Source: an uncultured Bacteroidia bacterium
GTDB taxonomy: Bacteria > Bacteroidota > Bacteroidia > Bacteroidales > CAJPTX01
Length of the DNA: 64,000 nt
Direction of reading: 5' to 3'
NCBI GenBank assembly: GCA_938038735.1
Contig: CALHSW010000001.1
Location: forward strand, 18,353-82,352
Shown here piece after piece: positions 35,571 to 43,333 of this stretch. The notes beneath the pieces were generated by a model. It was given only the letters and a program-made list of their open reading frames with translations. It was not told the DNA's origin and did no database searches. Every line of letters starts with the position of its first letter. Position 1 is the stretch's first letter. Position numbers and translations under genes: made by a program.

Positions 35571-36758
35571 CTACTTTACAATCTCCGTCACCTGGCCCGC
35601 ACCTACCGTACGACCACCCTCACGGATAGCGAAGCGCAAACCAACGTTCAGAGCCACTGGGTAAATCAACGTCACCTCTATCGTCACGTTGTCACCCGGC
35701 ATCACCATCGGGGTTCCCTCCGGCAGCTTAATCTCACCCGTCACGTCAAGCGTACGCAGGTAGAACTGCGGACGATACTTGTCGTGGAACGGCGTGTGAC
35801 GCCCACCCTCCTCTTTCTTCAGCACGTACACCTCAGCCTTGAACACCGTGTGCGGCGTAATGCTACCCGGCTTCGCTAGCACCTGGCCACGCTTGATACC
35901 ATCCTTGTCAATACCGCGGAGCAGCAAGCCAACATTGTCACCCGCCTCGCCCTCATCAAGGATCTTACGGAACATCTCAACGCCCGTCACCACCGTGGTG
36001 CGCTTCTCTGTGGTCAACCCTACAATCTCCACCTCATCGTTAATCCGCACGATACCGGTCTCCACACGCCCCGTCGCTACAGTACCACGCCCCGTGATCG
36101 AGAACACGTCTTCAACTGGCATCAAGAACGGCTTCTCGTTCTCACGCGGAGGCAGCGGAATGTACGTGTCAACCGCATCCATCAGCTCCATGACCTTTTC
36201 GGTCCACTTCGCCTCGCCGTTCAACGCACCTAGCGCCGAGCCGAAAATCACCGGCGTGTTATCACCATCAAACTTGTAGAAATTCAGCAGGTCGCGAATC
36301 TCCATCTCAACCAAGTCCAGCATCTCCTGATCCTGCACCTGATCGCACTTGTTCACGAATACCACGATTCTCGGCACGTTCACCTGCCTCGCCAAAAGGA
36401 TGTGCTCACGCGTCTGGGGCATCGGGCCATCCGTCGCCGCCACCACGAGAATCGCACCGTCCATCTGCGCCGCACCCGTAACCATGTTCTTCACATAGTC
36501 AGCGTGGCCCGGGCAGTCCACGTGCGCGTAGTGACGCGCCGCGGTTTGGTACTCCACATGCGATGTGTTAATCGTGATACCACGCTCCTTCTCCTCTGGC
36601 GCATTGTCAATCGAGTCGAACGAACGAGCCTCACTGAACCCCTTGTCCGCCAGCACCTTCGTTATCGCTGCCGTCAGCGTCGTCTTACCGTGATCCACGT
36701 GCCCAATCGTACCGATGTTTACGTGCGGCTTCGACCTGTCAAATTTCTCCTTGGCCAT
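35571..36758 (-). CDS. tuf: elongation factor Tu
   Basis: 395 residues. G motifs are GHVDHGKTTL, DCPGHADYVKNM and NKCDQV. Switch I region reads EEKERGITINTSHVEYQT. It delivers aminoacyl-tRNA to the ribosome. It is embedded in a tRNA cluster, as in other Bacteroidota, and followed by a strong hairpin. Confidence 0.99.
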   Translation of the reverse strand: MAKEKFDRSKPHVNIGTIGHVDHGKTTLTAAITKVLADKGFSEARSFDSIDNAPEEKERGITINTSHVEYQTAARHYAHVDCPGHADYVKNMVTGAAQMDGAILVVAATDGPMPQTREHILLARQVNVPRIVVFVNKCDQVQDQEMLDLVEMEIRDLLNFYKFDGDNTPVIFGSALGALNGEAKWTEKVMELMDAVDTYIPLPPRENEKPFLMPVEDVFSITGRGTVATGRVETGIVRINDEVEIVGLTTEKRTTVVTGVEMFRKILDEGEAGDNVGLLLRGIDKDGIKRGQVLAKPGSITPHTVFKAEVYVLKKEEGGRHTPFHDKYRPQFYLRTLDVTGEIKLPEGTPMVMPGDNVTIEVTLIYPVALNVGLRFAIREGGRTVGAGQVTEIVK

Positions 36759-36835
36759 AATCTCTACCCTTTTGTTCTCTTAGTTATTCCTCTAAAATTC
36801 TCTACCGCCTGCAACGCGCTACGCCCTTGGCTTAG

Positions 36836-36907
<72 letters not shown>

Positions 36908-36913
36908 TTTGCG

Positions 36914-36986
36914 AGCGGGAGACGAGACTCGAACCCGCGACCCTCAGCTTGGAAGGCTGATGCTCTACCAACTGAGCTACTCCCGC
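36914..36986 (-). tRNA. tRNA-Gly (TCC anticodon)
   Basis: 73 bases. Acceptor GCGGGAG/CTCCCGC is fully paired, the anticodon loop is CTTCCAA, and the T loop TTCGAGT. Six bases separate it from tRNA(Thr). CCA is not encoded. Confidence 0.96.
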
Positions 36987-37015
36987 CTGACAAAACCTGC
37001 GCTGCACGCCGCTCG

Positions 37016-37098
37016 TGGGGAGGGCAGGATTCGAACCTACGAAGACTCACGTCAGCAGATTTACAGTCTGCCCCAGTTGGCCACTTTGGTACCTCCCC
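37016..37098 (-). tRNA. tRNA-Tyr (GTA anticodon)
   Basis: 83 bases with the long variable arm of class II tRNAs. Acceptor GGGGAGG/CCTCCCC, anticodon loop CTGTAAA, T loop TTCGAAT, discriminator A. CCA is not encoded. Confidence 0.96.
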
Positions 37099-37149
37099 CT
37101 TGCTTCCGCCTGCGAAGCACACAACCTTTCTAAAGAACTACCTCCTCCG

Positions 37150-37222
37150 AGCCGACGGAGGGACTCGAACCCACGACCGGCTGATTACAAATCAGCTGCT
37201 CTACCAACTGAGCTACGTCGGC
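37150..37222 (-). tRNA. tRNA-Thr (TGT anticodon)
   Basis: 73 bases. Acceptor GCCGACG/CGTCGGC is fully paired, the anticodon loop is TTTGTAA, and the T loop TTCGAGT. It is the first gene after the strong promoter at 37244-37275. CCA is not encoded. Confidence 0.96.
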
Positions 37223-37243
37223 CTCTCCCCCTCAAACAAAGGG

Positions 37244-37275
37244 CAAAGATAGTACTCTTTTCCCTAATCACCAAC
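37244..37275 (-). promoter_or_regulatory. promoter of the tRNA-tuf-secE operon
   Basis: On the minus strand GTTG (37272-37275) is followed after 20 bases by TATCTTTG (37244-37251), an exact TAnnTTTG. Transcription should begin about seven bases on, just upstream of tRNA-Thr(TGT). Confidence 0.75.
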
Positions 37276-37343
37276 ACCCAAACGGAAAAACCTTTTCCGA
37301 AACAACGCAAACACCTAAAAACCAGCTAGATAGAAAACATTTC

Positions 37344-37637
37344 CTACCCGCGAATTTTTCCTTTCCTGCGCAATAGCTGCCCTCGCAACGCATCTACACA
37401 CTCATCCACCGCCTCTTGAATGCTCGCCCCACTTTTGCTTGCAAACAGCTCATCACCCTTCACCTTCAGCTTTATATCCGCCACATGCTTGCCATCAGCC
37501 GAATTGTCCAATCGCAACGTCACATCGGCATCCATAATCTCATCTTCAAAACGGAGCAGCTTCGTCACCTTCTGCTCGGCAAACTCCAATTCGCTTGATT
37601 TCGCCGTGAAACCCGATGAATGCACATTTATCTTCAT
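37344..37637 (-). CDS. hpf: ribosome hibernation promoting factor, short form
   Basis: 97 residues. The beta-alpha-beta-beta-beta-alpha fold of the RaiA/HPF family is shown by MKINVHSSGFTAKSSELEFA, ADVTLRLDN and the final helix SGASIQEAVDECVDALRGQL. It has no C-terminal dimerisation domain, so it should act like short HPF/YfiA. It follows xerC after 26 bases. Confidence 0.92.
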   Translation of the reverse strand: MKINVHSSGFTAKSSELEFAEQKVTKLLRFEDEIMDADVTLRLDNSADGKHVADIKLKVKGDELFASKSGASIQEAVDECVDALRGQLLRRKGKIRG

Positions 37638-37663
37638 CTCTTGTCCTCCATCTTTTACTATTC

Positions 37664-38611
37664 CTACTTCCCGTCACGCCCTCGCCCTGCCCGCGCGTGG
37701 GGATGCGCATGCACGTACGCCGCACGCATTGTCTCCGCATCCACATGCGTATAGACCTGGGTCGACGAGAGGCTGTTGTGCCCCAGTAGCTCTTTTATTG
37801 ATAGGATATCGGCCCCATCCTCCAGCATATGCGTCGCAAAGCTATGCCGCAGTACGTGCGGCCCACGATACGACTGCGTTGTCACCTGCCCTAAATACTT
37901 CTTGACCTTCTCGTATATTCGCCCATCGCCGAGTGCCTCTCCCCCATCCGACAGGAACACAACCCCTCTATACACTGCACTCCCGAACTCTGCCGCCACC
38001 GCACGCCCATACTCTCCCAGCACCTCCGCCAACTCATCGGTCACAGGTAGCACCCTATCCTTATCGCCCTTGCCCCGCACGCGCACCGTGGTGCAGCCCT
38101 TAGAAAAGTCCTTCCAGCAAAGCTCCGCCGCCTCGCTCCGGCGCAGCCCCAAAGAGTAGAGCAGCAAAAGCAGCAGCCTATCCCGCTTTCCTTGCCATCC
38201 CTCGCCGTAATCCACCTCCAAGAAGAGCCGCTCCGCCTCCTCCTGCCGCAGGCTAACCGGCAACCGTTTCGGCTCACGCAGCCTCGTCAACCCCAACGTG
38301 GGGTTAGCTTTCACTACCCCTTCCCGCTGCAGATAGCGAAAGAAATAGCGTAGCCCCGCCAGCCGCCGATTTACTGTAGTAGAGGCGAGCCCCTCCTGCA
38401 CCATCGCCGCCATCCACTCCCGCACGGCACCACGGCTCACCGATTGCAACGCATCGTCCTCCGCCACATCAGGGAACTGCGCAGCTAAAAAGGACTCAAC
38501 ATCCCCCACGTAGCTTCGCACCGTATGCTCCGAGTAGCGACGCTCATACCTCAGGTAGTCGCTAAACTTCTGCACCCATCCGCTCCCCACCGCCTCTCGC
38601 TGCACCGACAC
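37664..38611 (-). CDS. xerC: tyrosine recombinase XerC
   Basis: 315 residues. The N-terminal SAM-like core-binding domain (FSDYLRYERRYSEHTVRSY) is followed by a catalytic domain with Arg in LYSLGLRRSEAAEL, HVLRHSFATHML (His-Arg), LLGHNSLSSTQVYTH (His and nucleophilic Tyr). It resolves chromosome dimers with XerD. The first codon is GTG at 38611; it lies 29 bases after rpsU. The location beside rpsU and hpf is the normal Bacteroidota arrangement, so it is housekeeping and not a phage integrase. Confidence 0.94.
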   Translation of the reverse strand: MSVQREAVGSGWVQKFSDYLRYERRYSEHTVRSYVGDVESFLAAQFPDVAEDDALQSVSRGAVREWMAAMVQEGLASTTVNRRLAGLRYFFRYLQREGVVKANPTLGLTRLREPKRLPVSLRQEEAERLFLEVDYGEGWQGKRDRLLLLLLYSLGLRRSEAAELCWKDFSKGCTTVRVRGKGDKDRVLPVTDELAEVLGEYGRAVAAEFGSAVYRGVVFLSDGGEALGDGRIYEKVKKYLGQVTTQSYRGPHVLRHSFATHMLEDGADILSIKELLGHNSLSSTQVYTHVDAETMRAAYVHAHPHARAGRGRDGK

Positions 38612-38640
38612 GTTGGCCTCTCCCTCTCGGTCCCTACTCG

Positions 38641-38835
38641 CTATAAATCCTCTTGATCCTGTAGCTGCTGAATATACTTCGCATGCTCAATCTCAGCGCG
38701 CCGACGCACCGACGGCTTCTCGTACGCCTGACGGTTACGTATCTCACGCATACGCCCCGTACGGTCAAACTTACGCTTGAAGCGCTTCAACGCACGCTCG
38801 ATATTCTCGCCCTCTTTCACTGGTATGATAATCAT
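38641..38835 (-). CDS. rpsU: 30S ribosomal protein S21
   Basis: 64 residues, basic: MIIIPVKEGENIERALKRFK and FDRTGRMREIRNRQAYEKPS are family signatures. It is the first gene of rpsU-xerC-hpf and has a perfect promoter upstream. Confidence 0.97.
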   Translation of the reverse strand: MIIIPVKEGENIERALKRFKRKFDRTGRMREIRNRQAYEKPSVRRRAEIEHAKYIQQLQDQEDL

Positions 38836-38870
38836 CGTCTACTCTCCATTTTTTCATTTCAACGTGGGCG

Positions 38871-38902
38871 CAAAGATACTACTTTTCGCTATTTAAGCCA
38901 AA
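38871..38902 (-). promoter_or_regulatory. promoter of rpsU-xerC-hpf
   Basis: On the minus strand TTTG (38899-38902), 20 bases, then TATCTTTG (38871-38878): an exact match to the Bacteroidota sigma-ABfr-type consensus in both boxes and spacing. Confidence 0.85.
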
Positions 38903-38983
38903 TCTCCCCCACCCTCTCGCCCCGCCAGCGCCTCAAACCCCGCTCCCGCAAGGGCTTGCAGCCCCCGCCACGCTGACAAGTCT

Positions 38984-39823
38984 CTACTTCAAATATTTTG
39001 CCTTGAACTCCTTATACTCCTGCTCAAAGTCGCTTTTCCCAGTCATATCTATCCCCTCGCACGCCTCGCGAATCGCTGCGATCCGATGCTCATCGCTCGG
39101 ATGCGTGCTAAGGAACTCTGGCCCCTTTCCGCCCTTTTGCTCGGCTTCAAGCTTCTCAAAGAAACCTGCCACCCCAGTGGGTTTATACTTCGTTTTTGAT
39201 AGGTACCGCACGGCGCATTTATCCGCCTCGCTCTCATCGTCACGGCTAAACTTCAAGCCCGCAAGGCTCCCTGCCATCTGCGCGGCAATCTTGGTCAACT
39301 CGCTCGAATTATCGCCTACCAATATCCCCAGCAACGTGGAGATTCCATAGTCTTTGGTCATCTGCTTGGTGGAATGGCGGCAGTCGGCATGCGCCATCTC
39401 ATGGCCCATCACGCCCGCCACCTGCGCCTCCGTGTCAAGGTACTTCAGCAAACCCGTGTAGAAATATATATACCCTCCCGGCGCGCAGAATGCATTGAGC
39501 GTCGGCGCATCTATCACGTGCATCTTCCACACGAACTCGTCCTTCAGCTTCACCTCCCCAGACTCCAGGATGCTTTGGCATATGGACTCCAGTTTCTCGT
39601 ACACCTTGGGCATCTCTTCACGTGGCACCAAGGGGTATTCTTTCGGTTTGCTTTCTATCTCCTTTTCCAGCTGCTGCCCGAACTCCTTATCCTGTTCCAT
39701 CGTGAACAGGTTAAACTGCTGGCGACCGCCGTCCTTCACGCAGCCCGACTGCCCTGCAAAAAGCAGTCCAGCACTGATCAGCAGGATCCCTATGACCGAA
39801 CGCACCCTAATTTCCTTTCCCAT
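38984..39823 (-). CDS. M48-family zinc metallopeptidase, secreted or lipoprotein
   Basis: 279 residues from the ATG at 39823; a GTG three codons earlier is also possible. The signal sequence (VIGILLISAGLLFAGQSGC) could be a lipobox with an unusual GQSGC. The catalytic site is VMGHEMAHADCRHSTKQ with His141, Glu142 and His145, and DDESEADKCAVRYL supplies the third ligand. The substrate-side features SGGYIYFYTGL-like (CAPGGYIYFYTGLLKYLD) match the BepA/LoiP group, which handle outer-membrane protein quality control. That role is inferred. It ends the upp-rlmN-M48 run. Confidence 0.9.
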   Translation of the reverse strand: MGKEIRVRSVIGILLISAGLLFAGQSGCVKDGGRQQFNLFTMEQDKEFGQQLEKEIESKPKEYPLVPREEMPKVYEKLESICQSILESGEVKLKDEFVWKMHVIDAPTLNAFCAPGGYIYFYTGLLKYLDTEAQVAGVMGHEMAHADCRHSTKQMTKDYGISTLLGILVGDNSSELTKIAAQMAGSLAGLKFSRDDESEADKCAVRYLSKTKYKPTGVAGFFEKLEAEQKGGKGPEFLSTHPSDEHRIAAIREACEGIDMTGKSDFEQEYKEFKAKYLK

Positions 39824-39856
39824 TGCTTCCACGCTCCCTAGTTTTTTGGTTATACG

Positions 39857-40924
39857 CTACTCCCCCGCATTTTGTTGTAGTCCCTCAACGCCCGCATTGC
39901 GGCTCAGCAGCCCGCATGCAGCCTCTATATCTACCCCCCTCGACGCTCGCACCGTAGCGCGCACGCCCAGCGCATTGAGCGCATCGCGCAGCCCCTCCAC
40001 CGCCTGACGGCTCGGCGCCCTAAAGGACGCTCCCGCATGCGGATGGTACGCTATTAGGTTCACCAGGCACGGCACGCCGCGCAGGAGCCGCGCCAGTGCC
40101 TCCATGTGCCGCTGCGTATCGTTTACCCCCTGCAGCACCACGTATTCAAATGAGAGCCGCCGCTGCCCGCGCCAATCGTAGCGCCGCAGTATTTGCATCA
40201 AATCGCTAAGCGGCAGTGCCCTCGCTGCCGGGAGCAGCTCTCCGCGCTCCTTGTCGAAGGGAGAATGCAAGCTGATAGCCAGATGGCATTGGCTCTCCGT
40301 TAGGAAACGCTGCAGCCCACTGCGCAGCCCCACCGTTGAGAGCGTCACCCGCCGCGGACTCCACGCCAGCCCCCACGGCTCGGTCACCACCCGCAACGCC
40401 GCCAGCACCGCATCCCAGTTGTCCAGCGGCTCGCCCATCCCCATGAGAACCACGTTGGTCAGGCTCTCGCTCTCCGCCACGCTAAGCATCTGGTTAACAA
40501 TCTCCCCGGCCGTAAGCGACCCTTTGAACTCCTGTAGCCCCGTGGCGCAGAAGGCGCACCCCATCCTGCAGCCCACCTGCGTCGATACGCACAGCGTCAC
40601 CCTGTCCCTATCAGGAATCATCGCCGTCTCTACGCTCCGCCCCTCGCCGATTGAAAAGAGGTATTTCTTCGTGCCGTCCCGCGAGATTCGCACCGCCACC
40701 GGCGCGCTGCGCCCCACCTCAAAATTCTCTTCCAGCTCAGCCCGCGTGGCCTTCGAGAGGTTAGTCATGGCATTGAACGACTCCGCCCGCTTCGCGTACA
40801 GCCATTGCGCTAGCTGTTTGCCTGCGTATCGCGGCGCCCCAACGGCCTCCGCCACCCGCGTAAGCTCCTCGAGGTTCGCCCCGAGCAACGACCTTGGATT
40901 CAGCTCCTCCCCGCTCGCTCCCAT
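39857..40924 (-). CDS. rlmN: dual-specificity rRNA/tRNA adenine-C2 methyltransferase RlmN
   Basis: 355 residues. The radical-SAM motif is CRMGCAFCATG (Cys119, Cys123, Cys126), and the C-terminal partner is Cys337 in GVDIEAACGLL. GMGEPLDNWDAV is the SAM-binding GGE-like strand. The enzyme methylates A2503 of 23S rRNA and A37 of some tRNAs. It starts 24 bases after upp. Confidence 0.96.
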   Translation of the reverse strand: MGASGEELNPRSLLGANLEELTRVAEAVGAPRYAGKQLAQWLYAKRAESFNAMTNLSKATRAELEENFEVGRSAPVAVRISRDGTKKYLFSIGEGRSVETAMIPDRDRVTLCVSTQVGCRMGCAFCATGLQEFKGSLTAGEIVNQMLSVAESESLTNVVLMGMGEPLDNWDAVLAALRVVTEPWGLAWSPRRVTLSTVGLRSGLQRFLTESQCHLAISLHSPFDKERGELLPAARALPLSDLMQILRRYDWRGQRRLSFEYVVLQGVNDTQRHMEALARLLRGVPCLVNLIAYHPHAGASFRAPSRQAVEGLRDALNALGVRATVRASRGVDIEAACGLLSRNAGVEGLQQNAGE

Positions 40925-40948
40925 TTGTACACTTTGAAAAAGATTACC

Positions 40949-41608
40949 CTACTTCTCTCCGTAGGCCAAATCGCCCGCATCGCCCAGCCCCGGCACGATG
41001 TATGCCTTCGCCGTAAGCGCATCGTCGAGCGCCGCCATCCATATCGTTACCTCATCCGATATGAAGTTCCGCTGCATGTAGTCCAGCCCTTCCCGCGCCG
41101 CAATGGCGCAGACCACGTGCGTATGCGCCGGTTGCCCCTTACGCTTGCACAGCTCCTCGTAGGCTAGCACCACCGATGCCCCCGTGGCCACCATCGTGTC
41201 GCACAGGATAAGGGTCTTCCCCTCCAACGAGGGTCCCGAAATATGCTCCAGCTCAATACGGAATGTGCCATCGCTGCGATACTTCCGGAAGCATGAGACA
41301 AAGGCACTCCCAGCCCTATCGAACACCTTTAGGATCCCATCATGCATGGGCAACCCCGCCCGCAAAATGGAGGCCACCACAATTTCTGACTGATCGCACG
41401 TACGCATTTTTGACACCCCCAGCGGCGTTGCCACATCATGCTCCTGATACGGCAGCACCCGGCTGATCTCGTACGCGGCAATTGCCCCAACACGCTCCAA
41501 ATTCCACCGAAACCGCATGCTGTCACGCTGAATGATCTCATCGCGAAGCTCGCTGACCACGTTATTCAGCACGCTATCCGTGCCGCCCAATAAATGCGCC
41601 ATAGCCAT
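40949..41608 (-). CDS. upp: uracil phosphoribosyltransferase
   Basis: 219 residues. It converts uracil and PRPP to UMP. The PRPP loop is LILCDTMVATGASVVLAYEE, with Cys-Asp-Thr in place of the more usual VDPM; uracil is held by the C-terminal YIVPGLGDAGDLAYGEK. ASILRAGLPMHDGIL is the family N-terminal signature. The start at 41608 (GCT-ATG-GCG) could also be the ATG two codons on. Confidence 0.94.
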   Translation of the reverse strand: MAMAHLLGGTDSVLNNVVSELRDEIIQRDSMRFRWNLERVGAIAAYEISRVLPYQEHDVATPLGVSKMRTCDQSEIVVASILRAGLPMHDGILKVFDRAGSAFVSCFRKYRSDGTFRIELEHISGPSLEGKTLILCDTMVATGASVVLAYEELCKRKGQPAHTHVVCAIAAREGLDYMQRNFISDEVTIWMAALDDALTAKAYIVPGLGDAGDLAYGEK

Positions 41609-41621
41609 TACCCTTTGGCTG

Positions 41622-41629
41622 CAAAGCTA
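41622..41629 (-). promoter_or_regulatory. -7 box upstream of upp
   Basis: The minus strand reads TAGCTTTG, an exact TAnnTTTG match, 13 bases before the upp ATG, implying a very short or absent leader. No TTTG at the expected -33 spacing. Confidence 0.4.
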
Positions 41630-41735
41630 CCACTTTCCGCACAAATCGCCACTTTCAGACCCTCCCTGCGCTGCACGACCGCATTTCTCATCCCAGAAGC
41701 CGCCTACAACCTAAAATCAGTCGGAGTCTTGACTA

Positions 41736-41986
41736 TCAGCTAATAACCTGCAACTCTCCCTCCTTCACCCCCATCCTCACATCTTCCCTCCCCGCCGCCC
41801 GAATGATGCACTCCTCGATGTTCCGCATTGCGGAGAAGAAGCCCACGCCGACCTTTACCACCGCTCGGCGATCGTGCCCGTAGCGAGCCGGAACACCAGG
41901 GCGGTTTTGTCCACGTATACCGCCCCCAACCCTCGCACCTCGGCGAAGCTCTGCAGCCCTACCGGGTATTTCATCTCCTGCTCCAT
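41736..41986 (-). pseudogene. collapsed AAA-ATPase-like / PD-(D/E)xK (DUF1703) gene
   Basis: From the ATG at 41986 the minus strand reads MEQEMKYPVGLQSFAEVRGL and then GAVYVDKTALVFRLATG, the standard start of the Bacteroidota AAA-ATPase-like family. Instead of the P-loop, the frame stops, and the shifted frame gives GHDRRAVVKVGVGFFSAMRN and IEECIIRAAGREDVR, the standard C-terminus, to a TGA at 41736. Some 400 or more internal codons are missing. The join lies in CGGGCACGATCG. The family is usually multi-copy, and its function is unknown. Confidence 0.75.
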
Positions 41987-42131
41987 GCCGTGAGTCCTCC
42001 TCGCTTATCGCTTTCTTTCGCAGGGTAAAGGTACAAAAAAAGTGGATGGTGGGCAGCGGTTAGCTTAGTCAAACTATACGTCTGCGAAGGCAAATTCTGA
42101 TGTACAGCCCCCCAACCCGCTACCCCCCAAC

Positions 42132-42171
42132 CACCAAACCCAATTATTGCCGGCAATAATTGGGTTTGGTG
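42132..42171. repeat. perfect 40-bp palindrome
   Basis: Twenty bases CACCAAACCCAATTATTGCC followed directly by their exact reverse complement. It lies about 75 bases upstream of the DUF6266-like gene. No T tract flanks it. The remainder of 41630-42247 contains the pseudogene and nothing else recognised. Confidence 0.9.
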
Positions 42172-42247
42172 CGGCCCATTTCCGTGGATGGCAAGCGCCG
42201 TATGCTATATTTGCAGGAGAGATTGCTAGAATAGACGCGCAAGGATT

Positions 42248-43006
42248 ATGGCCGTATACATCCCGATACGCCCCAAGTGGAACCCGAGAGGGGTGGTAGT
42301 GAACTACGTTTTTAAGAATCAGCTCTGCGTGCGCAGCTGGCCTAAGGGGTATCTCGATGCCAATACAGCTACGCAACGGCGCCAGCGGGGCAAAATGGCG
42401 CAGGTATGCCAAGTGCTTCCGCGCATAAAAAATCTACTTGCGGAGGGATACGCCCCGCTCGTAAAGCGCAATGGACGAAGAGTTGGGGGCTACCACATGG
42501 CGGTTTCTACCGCCCTACGGGAATGGGTTACGCCCTCGCCGGGCGGCGATAGGCTCGACTGCGCCCGCCTGCAGCTCACCGATGGCATACAGCCTCTGCC
42601 CAAGGGGCTGCGCGCAGCGCGACATAAAGAGATGCTGCGCATTGCGTGGAGCGCACCGCTGCGCTGGCATGGGGCAAAGCTACTGCTCGCCGTAAGAAAC
42701 CCGATTGCCAATCAGTGGATAGGCCTCCCTATCACTCTGGAAGATGGGGCAACCAGCACCGCAACCCATCTTCCAAAGGCGTGGCAAGGGGCTATAGTAG
42801 AGGTATGGATTGCCTTTGTGGGATGCAGGAAATGGGCCAAAACGAAAACGTTCCACGCTACGATAGGCACGTCAAGAACTTCTGCATACTCCCCCTCGTC
42901 AACAAAATCAGCCACGACTGCAACGCCACGCTGCTCCTCAACTGGCGCAGCGGCTTCGCCGCCACGCAGGGGGGACAACCCTACGCAGCCGAAAGAGAGC
43001 GGATAG
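42248..43006 (+). CDS. DUF6266-like protein
   Basis: 252 residues. The N-terminus (MAVYIPIRPKWNPRGVVVNY, then VRSWPKGYLDANTATQRRQR) resembles DUF6266, whose members begin with a G.hG..V....N......RS.PK pattern followed by T..Q...R. The middle ends with VEVWIAFVGCRKWAKTKTFH, the family-like end. The last about 50 residues are Ser/Thr/Pro-rich and look like out-of-frame read-through, which suggests an indel near 42860-42880. Function unknown; the family is often multi-copy near mobile or surface genes. Confidence 0.5.
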   Translation: MAVYIPIRPKWNPRGVVVNYVFKNQLCVRSWPKGYLDANTATQRRQRGKMAQVCQVLPRIKNLLAEGYAPLVKRNGRRVGGYHMAVSTALREWVTPSPGGDRLDCARLQLTDGIQPLPKGLRAARHKEMLRIAWSAPLRWHGAKLLLAVRNPIANQWIGLPITLEDGATSTATHLPKAWQGAIVEVWIAFVGCRKWAKTKTFHATIGTSRTSAYSPSSTKSATTATPRCSSTGAAASPPRRGDNPTQPKESG

Positions 43007-43254
43007 AGATGCTGCTACGTATGTGGGGCCATTCCGCAAAAAAAATAGCGATGGGTCTGTAATGGGATGCAAGCAGTGAGCCTATTCCCATCACTATACA
43101 CCTTCCCCATTGCCCCACCCACATATCAAGACAAAGCATTGGGTTCGCCACCCCAATGCACGGAAGGGTGCGCAGAGTAAGCACGAAATAGGTGACGCGA
43201 GCATGACACGCCAAAGCAATCACTAATGCTTTTTTCATATTATTTAGACATGGC
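43007..43254. other. gap before the DUF262 pair, with one hairpin
   Basis: No gene supported. A hairpin GCATTGGG/CCCAATGC (43136-43143 with 43152-43159) is the only marked structure; it lacks a T tract on the plus strand. The promoter box of the next gene follows. Confidence 0.4.
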
Positions 43255-43262
43255 TACCTTTG
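43255..43262 (+). promoter_or_regulatory. -7 box of the DUF262 pair
   Basis: TACCTTTG, an exact TAnnTTTG match, 71 bases before the first DUF262 ATG. The -33 region is a T run (CTTTTTTC) without a clear TTG. Confidence 0.5.
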
Positions 43263-43333
43263 CGATGTAAAAATGGAAATGTAGAAACGCAACGCCGCGT
43301 AGGGCATGCGTCTACGCTAAACAGAATCAAACT

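Noticed and set aside
37664..38611. Phage or island integrase beside a tRNA cluster
   Set aside because: Location between rpsU and hpf and its motifs fit housekeeping xerC; no attachment repeats were found at the tRNA genes.
42646..43062. An alternative 138-codon frame overlapping the DUF6266-like gene
   Set aside because: The family-like residues are in the other frame up to about 42870; this frame may hold the original C-terminus after an indel but is not a separate gene.
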